The notes under the pieces: model-generated | What the model was told of the DNA's origin: nothing | What the model saw: the letters and a program-made list of their open reading frames with translations, nothing else | Databases searched by the model: none | NCBI GenBank assembly: GCA_949825065.1 | Contig: OX463856.1 | Coordinates: 15,294,664 to 15,358,663, forward strand | Origin: Odontocerum albicorne | Lineage: Eukaryota > Arthropoda > Insecta > Trichoptera > Odontoceridae | DNA: 64,000 nucleotides | Direction: 5' to 3' | Program-made: the position numbers and the translations under genes | Part shown: positions 20,999 to 31,870 of the stretch, in pieces | Layout: the number at the start of each line of letters is the position of its first letter | Position numbering within the stretch: position 1 is the first letter of the stretch

Positions 20999-21306
20999 AA
21001 TAACGTGTTTCATTCCTGATTTTTCTTTTCCTTTCCTCTCCACCATCCTTTCCTTTCCTTTTGATTGATGATATCTCACTTTATATGAAAAATAGTGTTC
21101 GGGTGATTGTCCGTCTTTGTGGGGTTTGTGGGCGTGTTCTCACGTATATGTTTATGGATTTCGTGGGGATGGATAGTCATTTGAATGATTTATGCGACCA
21201 CGTAACTTGCTTCATTTACTTTTGTCTGGTTGGTTGGAAGAGATTGCCGCCTGGCAATAAGCCCGCCAGATTGTATTGCAATAAAAGTGTTAAATAAATA
21301 AATAAA
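19187..21306 (+). mobile_element. 5'-truncated CR1/L2-type LINE with 9-bp target duplication
   Basis: The element is flanked by TATATGGAA at 19178-19186 and 21307-21315. It begins in the linker after the (missing) endonuclease domain and carries an uninterrupted reverse transcriptase frame. A 300-bp 3' UTR ends in the tail 'ggttggttggaagagattgc' and 'aataagcccgccagattgta', then 'aagtgttaaataaataaata'. Older copies lie at 3484-4606 and 8910-9500. Confidence 0.93.
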
Positions 21307-21315
21307 TATATGGAA

Positions 21316-22290
21316 CGAAAGCCTTAAGTCCTTTTTTATCATCTTTTTAAAAGTTAAGATAATTGGAAGGGAAAAGTCTGCGTAAAATAAAAATTATTCT
21401 GAAGATCATTTTAATATATGGTATGGACATATATGGTATATTTCTTGAAAATTCTGTATCCTGTATGATAAATCCTCAGCATTAAACATGGTTGCGTTTA
21501 GAGTGCACTGTGTAACTCAATCTCCAAGTGGACCTTAGCGGCTTCCAACCTCTATTGACTAAACTAAACGTGCGCAGTTTACAGGTTCAAATACTGATAA
21601 ACTCGAAAAAAAAGTCCAAGTCAAAGAATTGACAGAAAGCCTTTTGACATATTATTGGTAAGCTAGAACAAATTCTCATATAAAAATAAAGCCCCAAAAT
21701 AATTTGGTATAATTTAAGTTATAATGTCAGGTAAAGTGATGTTATTGAAGTAACAGTGATATCTTTATTGAAAAATACTCGTATATACTCGTATATAAGT
21801 TATCTTACTTACTTTACTTAAAAGAAATACAATTTCTTGGCATGGAATAATCGGCGAATTCCTTTCCATAAGGTTAAACGTTTTAACCAACCATACGGTG
21901 TGGTTCAATCGTTAGGTAAAAAAAGATCACAACGAATTTTTTTCAGATAAACAAAAACAAAACCAGTATTATATAGACAAAACAGAAAAATAGAGAAAAT
22001 TAACACACAATATCAAACGTCAACAATGGCTGGATAAGAAAAAGGTAGTTGGTAGATATGAATTACGATTGACATCGAGAAAAACACGATACCTCATCGA
22101 AAGGGGATATGTTTTTTTTATATGGATGTGTATATGCATAAATGAACCAACTGTGTTTTTTTGTTTATTTGATAGGGCAAACCTCAATCTTGTTTGTGCA
22201 AAAATATCAGGACAGGTAAATGGATATTTCATGATTATTTTTTTGTTCCATACAATCCCATATTGCATTGTTTTTTTTATTACACTTTCG
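21316..22290. other. No recognised feature
   Basis: AT-rich sequence with two TACTCGTA octamers 10 bp apart (21776-21783, 21786-21793). Open frames at 22020-22482 show no domain. Confidence 0.4.
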
Positions 22291-22299
22291 TTGTACATA

Positions 22300-22450
22300 C
22301 GTTTCAGCACACCATTTTCATGTAGAGCTAGGCAGAAAGGACAGAATGCTAGAATTCCCTATCTCGACACACATTCTAAGCCTCTTCTTCATCCATACAA
22401 CTATTACGATTTCTTTGACTTTCCACATTATATTTACCTTAGTCTTCCTC
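22300..22450 (-). repeat. RTE-like LINE 3' fragment (family A)
   Basis: The reverse complement reads 'gttgtatggatgaagaagag' and 'aatgtgtgtcgagataggga', the family A CRDRKVW-like region. Confidence 0.6.
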
Positions 22451-22494
22451 TCATAAGCCTTTCACACACGTTTGCAACATAGATTAACTTCGTT

Positions 22495-23490
22495 TTGATA
22501 GTTTTTATTATTTCATTCATTGTATACATCTGTGGATACAATTTGGTGGAAAAACATGACAAACAGTGTGGCTTCGTATCGGGAAAATCAACAGTAGACG
22601 CCATTCAAACCGTTAGACTCCTTGTCGAAAAACACCGTGATGCTAAGAAAGACCTTCATATGGTCTTGATCAATCTTGAAAAGGCATTTGACAGGATCCC
22701 TACAAGCCTAATTTGGGCAGCACTTAGAGTACATAGTGTACCGGAGAAGTATGTACTTGCCATCCAGGACATGAACGATAACGTGACAACGCAAGTGAGG
22801 TGCACTTCGGGAACTTCATCAGAATTTCCTGTAAAGGTGGGGGTACATCAAGGATCGGTACTCAGTTCACTACTGTTCATCTTAGTCATGGACTATTTAA
22901 CTAACCACGAAATGAACAGTCTCCTAAAGATCCTACTATTTGCAGACTATATCGTATTAATAAGTGAAAAACATGAAGACCTGCAAAATAGTCTGGAAAG
23001 GCGGATAAGAATCTTGGAGGGCAATGGATTGAGACTGAGCAGAAAGAAAACAGAGTATCTGTACCTACCACTCGAGAACACAAATGCTGTCACTCCCGTA
23101 ATGCAAATGGATGGAGAAACATTATCAAATTGTGACTCCTTTAAGTATCTTGGGTCACTCATCCATAGCGATGGAGGATGCGCAGCAGATGTGACACATA
23201 GAATTAGTGTGGGATGGATGAAGTTAAGATCAATGACGGGAGTTCTATGTGATCCGAAAATGCCAGTCAAGTTAAAAGGAAAAGTATACCAAACGATTGT
23301 CAGACCCGCACTCATCTATGGCTCCGAATGCTGGACGATGTATAACTCTTACTCTAAGCAACTAGAAACTGCTGAAATGCGCATGCTAAGATGGTTAGCT
23401 GGTGTGTCCCTAAGAGACAAAATAAAAAGCTCACACATTCGTGGAAGCCTGGGTGTTACATACATCAACAGCAAGATGGAGGAGGGGTGA
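22495..23490 (+). pseudogene. RTE-like reverse transcriptase, decayed
   Basis: The readable part begins at CGFVSGKSTVDAIQTVRLLV (an RPGKSTxDAI-type motif), then DLHMVLINLEKAFDRIP (motif A, with the usual D changed to N in 'LINLEKAFD'). VKVGVHQGSVLSSLLFILVM follows, then the catalytic box as LLFADYIVLISE, in which the second aspartate of F/YADD is tyrosine. The segment FKYLGSLIHSDGGCAADVTH and ALIYGSECWTMYNSYSKQLE are standard for RTE-like LINEs. Residues before CGF come from flanking AT-rich DNA. The catalytic change and the later frameshift near 23485 mean it is dead. The endonuclease domain is absent. Confidence 0.88.
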
Positions 23491-23745
23491 TTGAGATGGT
23501 ATGGGCACGTTGGACGCAGAGCACCCGATCACATTGTGAACTAGGCAATCTTTATGGATCTTCCTCGAATAACAACCAGAGGAAGGCCAAAGAATTCATG
23601 GGTGGTGCAAAAAGATAACCTGATGCAGAGGCACGGCCTGGGGGACGTAGTCCGGGACAGAAGAGCATACAACCTGAGGACGAGGAGAGCTGACCCCAAC
23701 AGTCTTCGCAGACAATGAGTTGAAAAGGAGCCAGGGAGAAGAAGA
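22540..23745 (+). mobile_element. RTE-like LINE fragment
   Basis: Contains most of a reverse transcriptase followed by its C-terminal tail, continuing past a stop at 23490 in another frame (ARWTQSTRSH is the shadow; the real continuation reads LRWYGHVGRRAPDHIV and GRPKNSWVVQKDNLMQRHGL). A related copy of the C-terminal half lies at 43735-44356. Confidence 0.88.
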
Positions 23746-23751
23746 TTCATT

Positions 23752-23926
23752 GTATACATCATAAACTGGCGGGCTTATTACCTTGTGGTAACCTTTTCCA
23801 TCTAACCAGAAAAACGTTAAAGAAGCCGTTAGTGAAAACCTAACTGGAGATTTAAAAAAAATCTGAGTTTAAACCGGAATCAATCCGCAACAGTCAGTTT
23901 GAAAAACTAAACCACGGAGGTCGGCA
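23752..23926 (-). repeat. tRNA-derived SINE
   Basis: The reverse complement gives head GCCGACCTCCGTGGTTTAGT (A box), GCGGATTGATTCCGG (B box), then the tail 'ctggttagatggaaaaggtt' and 'aataagcccgccag'. It abuts the end of the RTE-like LINE. Confidence 0.78.
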
Positions 23927-24049
23927 TTTAAAGTAGCCTGATGTTTCCTCAATTATCTAAGAACATAATAAATATGAATTAGATTCTGTTTGCCTATTAA
24001 AGTCCATATCACTGATTAAATACAGCTATAGAGGTCCCTGGTAAGTGGT

Positions 24050-24310
24050 TTTATAGTCAACGGCGTGGGCAGTAAACGACGACTTCATGAAAGAATATAA
24101 ATTTACTGAATACGCCACGCCGTTGATCTCAGTTTAACAAAGTTTTATTTCTTTTTTGATGTCGTTCTTTACTGTCAAACCAGTGAGACTCTGCCACCAG
24201 TTTTAAACCAATGAAAGATTCCCTTTGTCATCAGTACGTTACAAATATGTGACAAGTGCATAATTTTTAAACCTCCCTGGGATGTAAATATTTCCCTAAT
24301 AGAGGCCTTT
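24050..24310. repeat. Inverted pair of LINE C-terminal fragments
   Basis: 24140-24300 (+) reads SFFTVKPVRLC-like sequence, matching the CR1/L2-type LINE block FFTSSFTVHAVRLWNQL. 24065-24100 resembles the same block in reverse ('gcagtaaacgacgac'). Inverted 12-mers TCAACGGCGTGG (24057) and CCACGCCGTTGA (24115-24126) are visible. Confidence 0.5.
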
Positions 24311-24399
24311 GTTCGTCGTTCTGTCTATGTAATATCCAGCAATCGTCCCGTTTTGTATATTTAAATCTACCTTTTTTGTATTTTACCCCACCCTATTGA

Positions 24400-24620
24400 T
24401 TTATCTCTATTTGCACTTCACTTGGTGCAACTGTGGAATGAATTTCCAAGGATTATCAGATGTGCGCTATCCTTATTTACATTAAAAAGTGAACTGAAAA
24501 AGTTTTTAATTACTCAGAATACCCTTTCATATTTTCCTTTTCTTTTCATTAGAATGATTTTTATTCATATTTTTCCAACATTATTGCTTCCATCTATTAT
24601 GTCGTTTAGCTCATGACTGA
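24400..24620 (+). repeat. LINE C-terminal fragment
   Basis: VQLWNEFPRIIRCALSLFTL then KSELKKFLITQ is the canonical ending of CR1-group LINE proteins (xLWNxLPxxIRxAxSLxxFKxxLKxxL). It differs from the other LINE families in the window. Confidence 0.65.
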
Positions 24621-24639
24621 GCATCGTGATTCCTATGGT

Positions 24640-25120
24640 ATCCTCTGATGACTCTTTTCCATCCATCCCTGCACTACGCGACTCGAAGGGCAGTTTTTAA
24701 GGATGGTCCAGTTACGTCTCTCACTTGGTCAGTCCAACACATTGGGATTCTTTCTCTTGTGCATCGTCCTACAATACCTCGAGTAACCACAAACTTCTCT
24801 AAACTGTCTTCTTGGCCACAAGCAATATGCCCAAAGAATTGGAGGACTCGTTGAAGGCATATTGTCAACAATCTGTCAATGGTTCTCAGTTCTTCGAGAA
24901 TAAATGCGTTAGTTCACCTTACTGTCCATGAAATTCGTAACATCCTTCTCCAGCACCGCATTTCAAATGCATCTATTCTACGTCTCTCGCTTGTTCTCAG
25001 AGTCCAAGTCTCCGCACCATACATACATATTGCAAATATGAGAGACTTATATAGGCGCATTATCGTTGTGAATGTGATAGTTCTGTTCTTCCATGTATTT
25101 TCCAGCTTTGACATTATTAC
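24640..25120 (-). pseudogene. RTE-like LINE C-terminal region (family B)
   Basis: Reverse-strand blocks in order: AICMYGAETWTLRTSERRRI, DAFEMRCWRRMLRISWTVR, then after a stop LTICLQRVLQFFGHIACGQE, DSLEKFVVTRGIVGRCTRE and MCWTDQVRDVTG. This is the RT-thumb/zinc-region end of an RTE-like LINE. A second copy lies at 53705-54160 (+). Start and catalytic region are absent. Confidence 0.75.
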
Positions 25121-25129
25121 TAAGATATA

Positions 25130-26085
25130 AGTAATTTATTTATTTTATTTTTGTATTTGAATAAAAACGAATATTTTTTCTGTAAAATCAACTTAATTAA
25201 AAAGAAAGTTAAATGTTTGTTATACTCGTATTAGCTGGTTAGTAGGAATATATAACTGAACACAAATAAGTTTACCAGATGTACCATGTGCACACCATGC
25301 ACATTAAACAATCTAATAAATGTATACAGTAGTTTGCAAAGAAACCCTTTATATTTTATGAAAAGATCTCCTTTATATAGCCGTAGAACAGTTTTCATAG
25401 ATGTATGCAAGTGTAAATATTTAAACTGCAGTGAATAAATTTCAAAGCCTTTTGCTTTGTAGTTTCGTACAAATATTTTATATATCGTGATAGAAAACCA
25501 CAATTATCGCTTGAATAAATATCCTTGGATAATAAATGTTCTCTTCCAAATAGGGTATAAACATGTTGCTTCTCTATTTTGTAAATATCCTGATTGTATT
25601 GATTTGGCATAATTAATTAAATTAAAACAAAACAACTATCCCGGTACTTTGAAAACTAAGCATTACGAGAAGTTCTTGGCTCAAAATAAACTGCACTAGA
25701 GTGGAAACTGAGATTTAACGGAGAAACTTGAAACTCGACGAGACAACCACTAATTACTAGCGAAATAAGGTTGAACAGGTTGGCATGTATGCAATTGATG
25801 TAGATTTCAGTTGACACGGAAGAAAACCACATGATTTTAGGAGGCTTGGAGTTAAGAAAGTCTAGGAGAAAAGGACGAATGAAAGTAAAGTTCTACAAGA
25901 GTTTTATGACCATTTGACGTAGGTAGGTGGTATTGATTCTAGAACAATTCACTTCCAAAAACTGGTGTTTCAGGTTTAATCTCGAATGAACCTAAAAACT
26001 CACATATCACTTTTTAACATCTTTCTGATTGATAAGAAAAAAATGCATACACCTTGTACTGTTTACAACATAATCGTAACAATAT
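25130..26085. other. No recognised feature
   Basis: AT-rich sequence. One octamer lies at 25223-25230. Open frames of 90 and 71 codons show no domain. Confidence 0.4.
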
Positions 26086-26089
26086 TCTT

Positions 26090-26245
26090 CTCAGCGTTCC
26101 TCTCCACGTTGGAGGTTGGCAATCATCGTAGCTTTTTAACGTTGTCTGTAGCTACTTTAAACAATGTCTTCTTGCTACAGTGGGACCACTCTCTTAGGTT
26201 TTCCAGCCAGGAGTTTGTTTTACTCCGTTATCATTATTTATTCTT
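26090..26245 (-). repeat. RTE-like LINE C-terminal fragment (family C)
   Basis: The reverse strand reads PGWKT-ESGPTVARRHCLK then a 'IANLQR'-like end, equivalent to the SWLENLR...IANLR ending of the copy at 37145-37600. Confidence 0.45.
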
Positions 26246-26249
26246 CTGA

Positions 26250-27035
26250 TATATGATTTGGATAATTTCAAATTGGTTTCTTCTCATGAAGTGCTCAAAT
26301 TATAATATATAAAAAATACAAACTCCAAAATATTTGTTCAAATGTAATTTTTTATTTCCTTCCAAACAACATTTAACAATAAACATCGTTCTCAAGCAAA
26401 TGCAAACTGTAAAGAGCAACTACATAAAAATGCAAAAGCCCACATTTTTACAGAGAACTACTTATTTAAACAAGATTTGTAACGAAGTAGTATTTTTCCT
26501 AAATTTACGAATTTTATTTATTTATCCTTAACATTAAACCACTTAACTGAAACATTCAAACTCTGCATTCATATTTTCATACTTTATAACATATCCAGCA
26601 ATCAAATACATAACTCCAACTGCACGATAGTCTCAAAAGCTACAATAAAATCAAGTTAATCAACTGCTCATCACATGCCCTACATTCGCATCAGTCATTC
26701 ATTCCATGTCTATGTGGAGACTTCTTAAAGATCTTTACTTCCCGCTTTCCCCATGGCAGAGAGCCACTTCGTTATATACGAGTATTTAAAAAAACTCAAA
26801 CGAGCTCTGTTAAAAGTCAAAGAAACTCTTTTAAATAAAATAACATTCAAGTGTACATAAGAATTGCCCGAAAATAATCACATTTCGCCACAATCAATTC
26901 TGATTGGTCCCTTAATCTCACTTTCCTATTTTAATTACATATAAAACAATACATTTACTTCACAGTTTTACTTTCTTTCAATAAACTATGTGACGTTAAT
27001 AATAACTGAATCAGTTCTCCATTTAACATACAAGT
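26250..27035. other. No recognised feature
   Basis: AT-rich intergenic or intronic sequence. One octamer lies at 26777-26784. Confidence 0.4.
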
Positions 27036-27039
27036 CATG

Positions 27040-27650
27040 CATTAGTTAAAAATGTTGCTATTTGGGGAGCGAGTTCTCAAGACACAAGAAGATTGAGAAA
27101 AATATTTAAAGGTATTTTGCTGCAAGTAACAAGATCAGTGGTGCACAAATCAATGTTTTGAAAATAAAATAAATCACAAAATCTTTAAAAGTTACTGTTC
27201 ACAGTGGTGTACAAGCGCCAACCTCGATATATGGAAACGATACCTAGGTATCGAATATAAGTGATCAGAGCAGAACAAATGCGATAAAAGTGCGTACCTT
27301 GCGTAGATTATGTGATATTACAATTTGATAGAGTTAAAAAGATAGGATAAATGAAAACTGTTTGTTAGAGATACATGTTTTTCTTTTTGAAAAATTAATA
27401 AAGGAACCCTGAAATGGGTTGGCCACTTTGAAATAATGAGTTGGGAAATGATTAAGGAAAAAAATATATATATTTGAACAGGAAGATGTAAGTCGAGGAA
27501 TAAATTAATCGAGGTGGTTAAAAAAAATTCAACTGAGGTAAAGGTTAGAAGTATGATGAACACGATAACATGTATACGGAAGAGGAGAGAACAGTTTGCA
27601 TCGATATAAAGGCGGGATCTATTATATCATGCTTGATCCAAAAGGGGCAT
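27040..27650 (+). repeat. RTE-like LINE remnant
   Basis: Broken blocks follow the order of an RTE-like C-terminus: 'caacctcgatatatggaaac' (PTLIYGN-like), a degraded RxExxRxRCG region near 27270-27320, 'gaaatgggttggccactttg' (LKWVGHF), then 'tgcatcgatataaaggcg' (VCxDxKG). No frame survives. Confidence 0.5.
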
Positions 27651-27651
27651 G

Positions 27652-27742
27652 GCGTGATGATATAATGTTTAAAAAGGTACATGGTGTGATGATATAATGT
27701 TTAAAAAGGTACATGGTGTGATGATATAATGTTTAAAAATAT
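27652..27742. repeat. 32-bp tandem repeat, three copies
   Basis: 'gtgatgatataatgtttaaa' plus 'aaggtacatg' repeats with period 32 (starts near 27654, 27686, 27718). It is built from a LINE-tail-like sequence ('gcatggcgtgatga'). Confidence 0.85.
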
Positions 27743-28099
27743 TTTATCAATAGAGAATGTAAAATTCATTCAAAGTTACAGTGCATTTCCTGTTTTTACT
27801 AGATAAATAGAAAAAAAAAACATATTTGATTGCACACGAATGACTCATTTGTTTAAAAAAACATATAAATATTCTAAAATGTTTACTCCTATTATACGAA
27901 TAATGTTGGGTTATTAGAGTGAATGGTGAGTTTTATAAAATGTTTATCGGCCGAAGCATTTTAAAAGAAGTTAAGTTAACTGCTTGAAGTGAATTGTTGG
28001 TTCCAGTACCATTATATACTAGTGATAGGGTAGAATAAGTGAATTGAAAGCGTTGCATTAAATGTGTAGGAAAACAATGTATTGTCAAATAAATACATT

Positions 28100-28425
28100 A
28101 GGAATAAAGAAAGATGAGATGTAGTGCTTACGAGCATTGAGGTGGTTTGGCCACGTAGAAAGAAGAAGTGTTTAAAATAAATAATATACTCGTATATAAA
28201 AGTAGTATAGAAGGTTTAAAATGTCTTGGAAGATTGAAAAAGTATGGCTCGACCTGATGAATTCAAGTCCAAAAGAGTAAAGAGTGAAAAGTCTTTATGG
28301 TAAGAGAAAGTATGCATGACGATATGTATAGATGTAGCAGAAACGAAAGGTTAATGTCAGGATTGCATGGCCTACCCTTACAAGACATGGAGTGATGGTT
28401 ATGATGGCGATAATGTAACGTAATA
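28100..28425 (+). repeat. RTE-like LINE 3' end (family A)
   Basis: 'tgaggtggtttggccacgta' (LRWFGHVE), 'ggaagattgaaaaagtatgg' and 'gatgtagcagaaacgaaag' mark the family A end. A TACTCGTA octamer interrupts it at 28187-28194. Confidence 0.68.
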
Positions 28426-28439
28426 TTTAGCCTTCGATT

Positions 28440-28660
28440 CGACTTGAGTTCTTCTATTTTTAAATAGTTCAGTTCCGATCTATCCCATCTCCACCTACGC
28501 TGTTATGGGGGACAAAATAAGTCCCCATCCAGCGCGATCTACACTAGAAGATCGAAATCTTCTTTATTTTTTTCATGATCGCGATGTCATATAGTGACAA
28601 AGAAGGAACGGCCCAAAAGGACTCCTTCACCAATGGCAACACACCTGAGTGGGAAAGGTC
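28440..28660. other. Less AT-rich block of unknown identity
   Basis: About 220 bp with higher GC than its surroundings ('tcccatctccacctacgctg', 'gtccccatccagcgcgatct', 'aacggcccaaaaggactcct'). It has no open frame of note and I do not recognise it. It may be a repeat with no second copy in the window. Confidence 0.4.
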
Positions 28661-28707
28661 TATTTATAAATAACAAATAAACGACTGAAAGTGTTGTTCT
28701 TTTAAAA

Positions 28708-28800
28708 TATGTTTTACTCAGTTGGTTGGAAGAGATTGTCACCTGGCAATAAGCCTTCAAGGTTGTTTTACAGTGAAGTGTTAAATTAATTAATATATTT
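28708..28800 (+). repeat. SINE/LINE 3' tail fragment
   Basis: 'cagttggttggaagagattg', 'cacctggcaataagcc' and 'gtgaagtgttaaatt' match the CR1/L2-type LINE 3' terminus. Confidence 0.75.
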
Positions 28801-28924
28801 TACTCATATTTTTTTCATATTTGTTTCAATAATATTTCCCATTTCTGAAATAAATTTTTGATTATCATTTTTTTTATACAAGACGAAATTTTTCATTTTA
28901 ATTAGAGAAACTTTTTCTTTCCAG

Positions 28925-29060
28925 TTATCGGCATCTAATGACCAGAACGTGACGTTGACAGGCGTACACCGCCAATTAGCAGGGATGTACCATTGTGAAG
29001 TATCAGCGGATGCTCCTTTGTTTCATACTGAAATACAGTCGACCAGATTGGAGGTTGTTG
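28925..29060 (+). CDS. Beat-family protein, exon encoding the end of Ig domain 1
   Basis: First visible coding exon of a beaten-path family gene. Fly Beat proteins are neuronal surface or secreted Ig proteins that bind Side-family receptors and guide axons. The exon opens after a 'tttttctttccag' acceptor and closes at TTG|gtgagt. It reads LSASNDQNVTLTGVHRQLAG then MYHCEVSADAPLFHTEIQST and RLEVV. Y-H-C is the F-strand cysteine of the first Ig domain, and CEVSADAP is a strong Beat signature. NVT is a possible N-glycosylation site. Length 136 bp; it enters in phase 0 and leaves one base, which pairs exactly with the next exon. The preceding exon(s) are not in the window: no V-K-W-Y Ig motif with a donor site was found upstream. 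Family assignment is strong; which Beat paralogue is not determined, so no symbol is given. Confidence 0.88.
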
Positions 29061-29274
29061 GTGAGTAAAATGATATTTTTTATTTGTGATATATAATACA
29101 ACACTCAAAATATGACACATTTACAAAAAAATATTTCCAAATTATTTAAATTATTTTGCGGAAGTAATTAAATAACTCGTCAGGAAGGAACTAATGGAGT
29201 TTGTTGGATTAAACGATTATCGTGTTTATTTTGTAGAGCAATTGAGGATATTATTTGCAATTTTTTACTAAAAA

Positions 29275-29570
29275 CATACATGCCATCACGCCGTTTCCCT
29301 ATAGGAGTAGGCAGAAAAGAGAAAGAGTCAGGCTTTCCTATCGCTAAATACATATTTCCTCTTATTATACAGCTTCTACATCCATACACCCTTCTCATAC
29401 AGTTCCAACGATATCTATGATTTTTTTACGTTTCCTTCTTTCAAAATATTATTTAATTGATCCAATCATACTTACCTTGGTCTTCCTCTATCACGACTTT
29501 CCCTTACAATTTCACTTTATATTTTTTTTGTTAGTCTTTTTTTATGCATTTGTTCTACATGTCCCCAAAA
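29275..29570 (-). repeat. RTE-like LINE 3' end (family A)
   Basis: The reverse complement of 'acatgccatcacgccgtttc' and 'cttctacatccatacaccct' gives the family A end. The upstream RPRKVWLDQ-like region also survives near 29460-29500 ('gatccaatcatacttacctt'). Confidence 0.68.
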
Positions 29571-29739
29571 TGTTTTGCTATAAATATTATTATTCTTTTG
29601 GCATTGTCGAACGTGAAAAATATGTTTTAACAATACTTAATATGGAAGAAAAAAAATCAAATATCGTTTGCTATAAATTTTAACAAATATTTAAGAAAAA
29701 TTTATACTACTGAAACATTTACATCATCTTGAGGTAAGC

Positions 29740-29950
29740 AGGGAGGACAAGAACCGTGGCATCGATATGCCTTTTCACACAACTTTTATATTTCCTTATT
29801 TCAAAATATCATTCACTTGATCTAAACATACTTTCTTCATACTGTTTCATGTCTTACACTCTCCTTTATATAGTATATCGTTTTTTTGTTGTTATTTTTC
29901 ATTCATTTGTTCTGCACACCCAAATCACAGTATTTTTAATTAATCTTACT
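29740..29950 (-). repeat. RTE-like LINE fragment (family A)
   Basis: 'tttcaaaatatcattcactt' then 'gatctaaacatactttcttc' is the reverse complement of the VNDIL/RKVWLDQ-like segment shared by family A copies (29440-29470, 49795-49830). Confidence 0.5.
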
Positions 29951-30281
29951 TAATACATTAGCCTTAAGTTTACTTTCACCCCTAATATATTCATAACATT
30001 AACGCAGTCACAAAAAAAACTGTGATCCCATAAACTAAGAAATAATAAAAGTTAAAACTTCCACGTCATCCACCAATCATTGAAAACTTCACAACTTGTT
30101 TTTGAAAATGATCATATTTACAATTTATATGTGTACATGAGCCCAAATAGAGTTATCTCGTTTCTTTCAATATCTCAAAATAGGCTTAAATATGGTTGGA
30201 TCATTTATGTCCATATTAACGTCCAATAATAATTACTGTTGTACATAGATAGCACAACACAGAGCCGAATACAAATCTGTA

Positions 30282-30289
30282 CCCTAGAG
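30282..30289. repeat. hAT target duplication, left
   Basis: CCCTAGAG, matched by CCCTACAG at 30991-30998 (one mismatch). Confidence 0.75.
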
Positions 30290-30990
30290 CAGTGTTCTCC
30301 AACCAGTGGTCCGCGGCCCGGTGCCGGGCCGCAGAGACTTTCCGCCGGGCCGCAAACAGTATGTCAAATTTCAAGAAATTCGCCAAAATATTAAATAAAG
30401 GATTTTTTCGCTTGCACGTTGACTTGTATTTTTAGTAATTGTTAAATAAATATAATTGGTATGATAATGCGACACGATGGTCGCTGGTTTTCTCAGAACG
30501 GACAGTCATATCATCTTCTCAGATACACTTAGGGAGAACGGAAATATTTGCTCTTGGATAGTGAACTCGGATGCAAAACCCTACCTAAATATATTTCCAA
30601 GAATTTCATAATATATAATTGTTTTCATTTTGGAATGGAATGGTGAGAGTAGCAGTACATACAAGTAAAATAATGTCAGAGACAGCACTGCAGCCAAGAA
30701 TATCCAATATATTAGCAAAGATGCAATAGCAGGTTTCGCATTAGTTTGTTGAAAAAACCCCATTGTTTTTGTTAAATTTTAATGGAATCAGACAATGTAA
30801 CAATTAAAATTGTTTAACTGTTATATGTATATTTGTTAATTATATTGTAGTTACATATGTCCATCTGTCACAATATAAGATTAAAAAAATATTAAATAAA
30901 AAAACCATTTTTATTTCAGTATTAGTGGTCCGCGAAAAAAAAATTCCTTTTTTTACCGGTCCACAGGTCTAAAAAGGTTGAGGAACACTG
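30290..30990. mobile_element. Non-autonomous hAT element
   Basis: A 701-bp element with ends CAGTGTTCTCCAACC (30290) and GGTTGAGGAACACTG (to 30990), flanked by near-identical 8-bp duplications. Subterminal 'gtggtccgcggcccgg' and 'ggtccgcgaaaa'/'accggtccacagg' are typical of hAT ends. It carries no transposase frame. It lies in the Beat intron. Confidence 0.88.
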
Positions 30991-31269
30991 CCCTACAGGA
31001 TTAACCACGGGAGTCACATTTTACCCCTGAGTATAAACGACGTTGCATCATACAATTCATGTACGACGCATATGACGTTTATCCGCTAGGGTGCAAAGTG
31101 ACTTCCGTGGTTCATCCTCTAGGTTACAGAAATATGTAACAAATGTTATGACTTTTTCTAAAGTAAATTTTTGAAAGTTCTAAAGTAAACATTAGTTTTA
31201 ATTTGGTATAATATACTTTTTTATAGTTTAACCACTCAACTTATTTAAATTATTTGGTATTTTTACTTA

Positions 31270-31870
31270 CCACCGAAGATAGAGAGAACAGATCGCCAAA
31301 CCTTTCAACCCAAAAACAATTTCGCCTCCTCCACATTCATATATCTTGCTTGTAATGCACAACTTCTTTTACTCTTACTTGTCACTTTACCTTCTTTTGA
31401 AATCTTGTCACTTTGAACCAGTGATATTTTCATCAGTTTACCTCTTCTACGCACACTTTGCACTTTTTATTTGTATATCTGCTTAGTCATTCTTTTATCC
31501 AAACCGTCTTAAACTCCTTTCTTTCTATTACATTAAAAACATCCATATATTCATTTCTGATGTCTTCACTCCACGTTCTTTCATATCCAAGCATTTTTAG
31601 TACACACATCACTACAGCTTCTGCCAAGTCCAAGTTTCAAATCCATGTATCCAGGTGGAAACAACCCAATAATGTATTGTCATTTTCTCTACTTTTGATA
31701 TAGCGTGGTTGTTGTACATTACATTAAGTGATTTGTTTACCTTGTTCCCTTTTGCTAGCCTTCTTTCAATGTTTTTCTTTATCTGTTTGGAAAAAAAACA
31801 ATATTGCTCACAACATTGTAATTTTTGACTTATATTTATACATCGATCATTGTTTATTTGCATTTAAAAG
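31270..31870 (-). repeat. RTE-like LINE remnant
   Basis: The reverse strand reads broken KKNIERRLAKGNKVNKSLNV, YNNHAISKVEKMTIHYWVV and STWIHGFETWTWQKL, matching the 'RRIxxGNKVNxAL...LLYGSETWxxxK' part of a LINE reverse transcriptase. The family-A-like 3' part ('cctcctccacattcatatat') follows near 31330. Confidence 0.65.

Noticed and set aside
22069..22482. 137-codon open frame
   Set aside because: Low-complexity hydrophobic translation typical of AT-rich DNA. Its second half overlaps a reverse-strand LINE fragment.
1..28924. Upstream Beat exons inside the window
   Set aside because: I looked for a V-K-W-Y type Ig motif with flanking splice sites on the + strand and found none. The earlier exons are probably outside the window.
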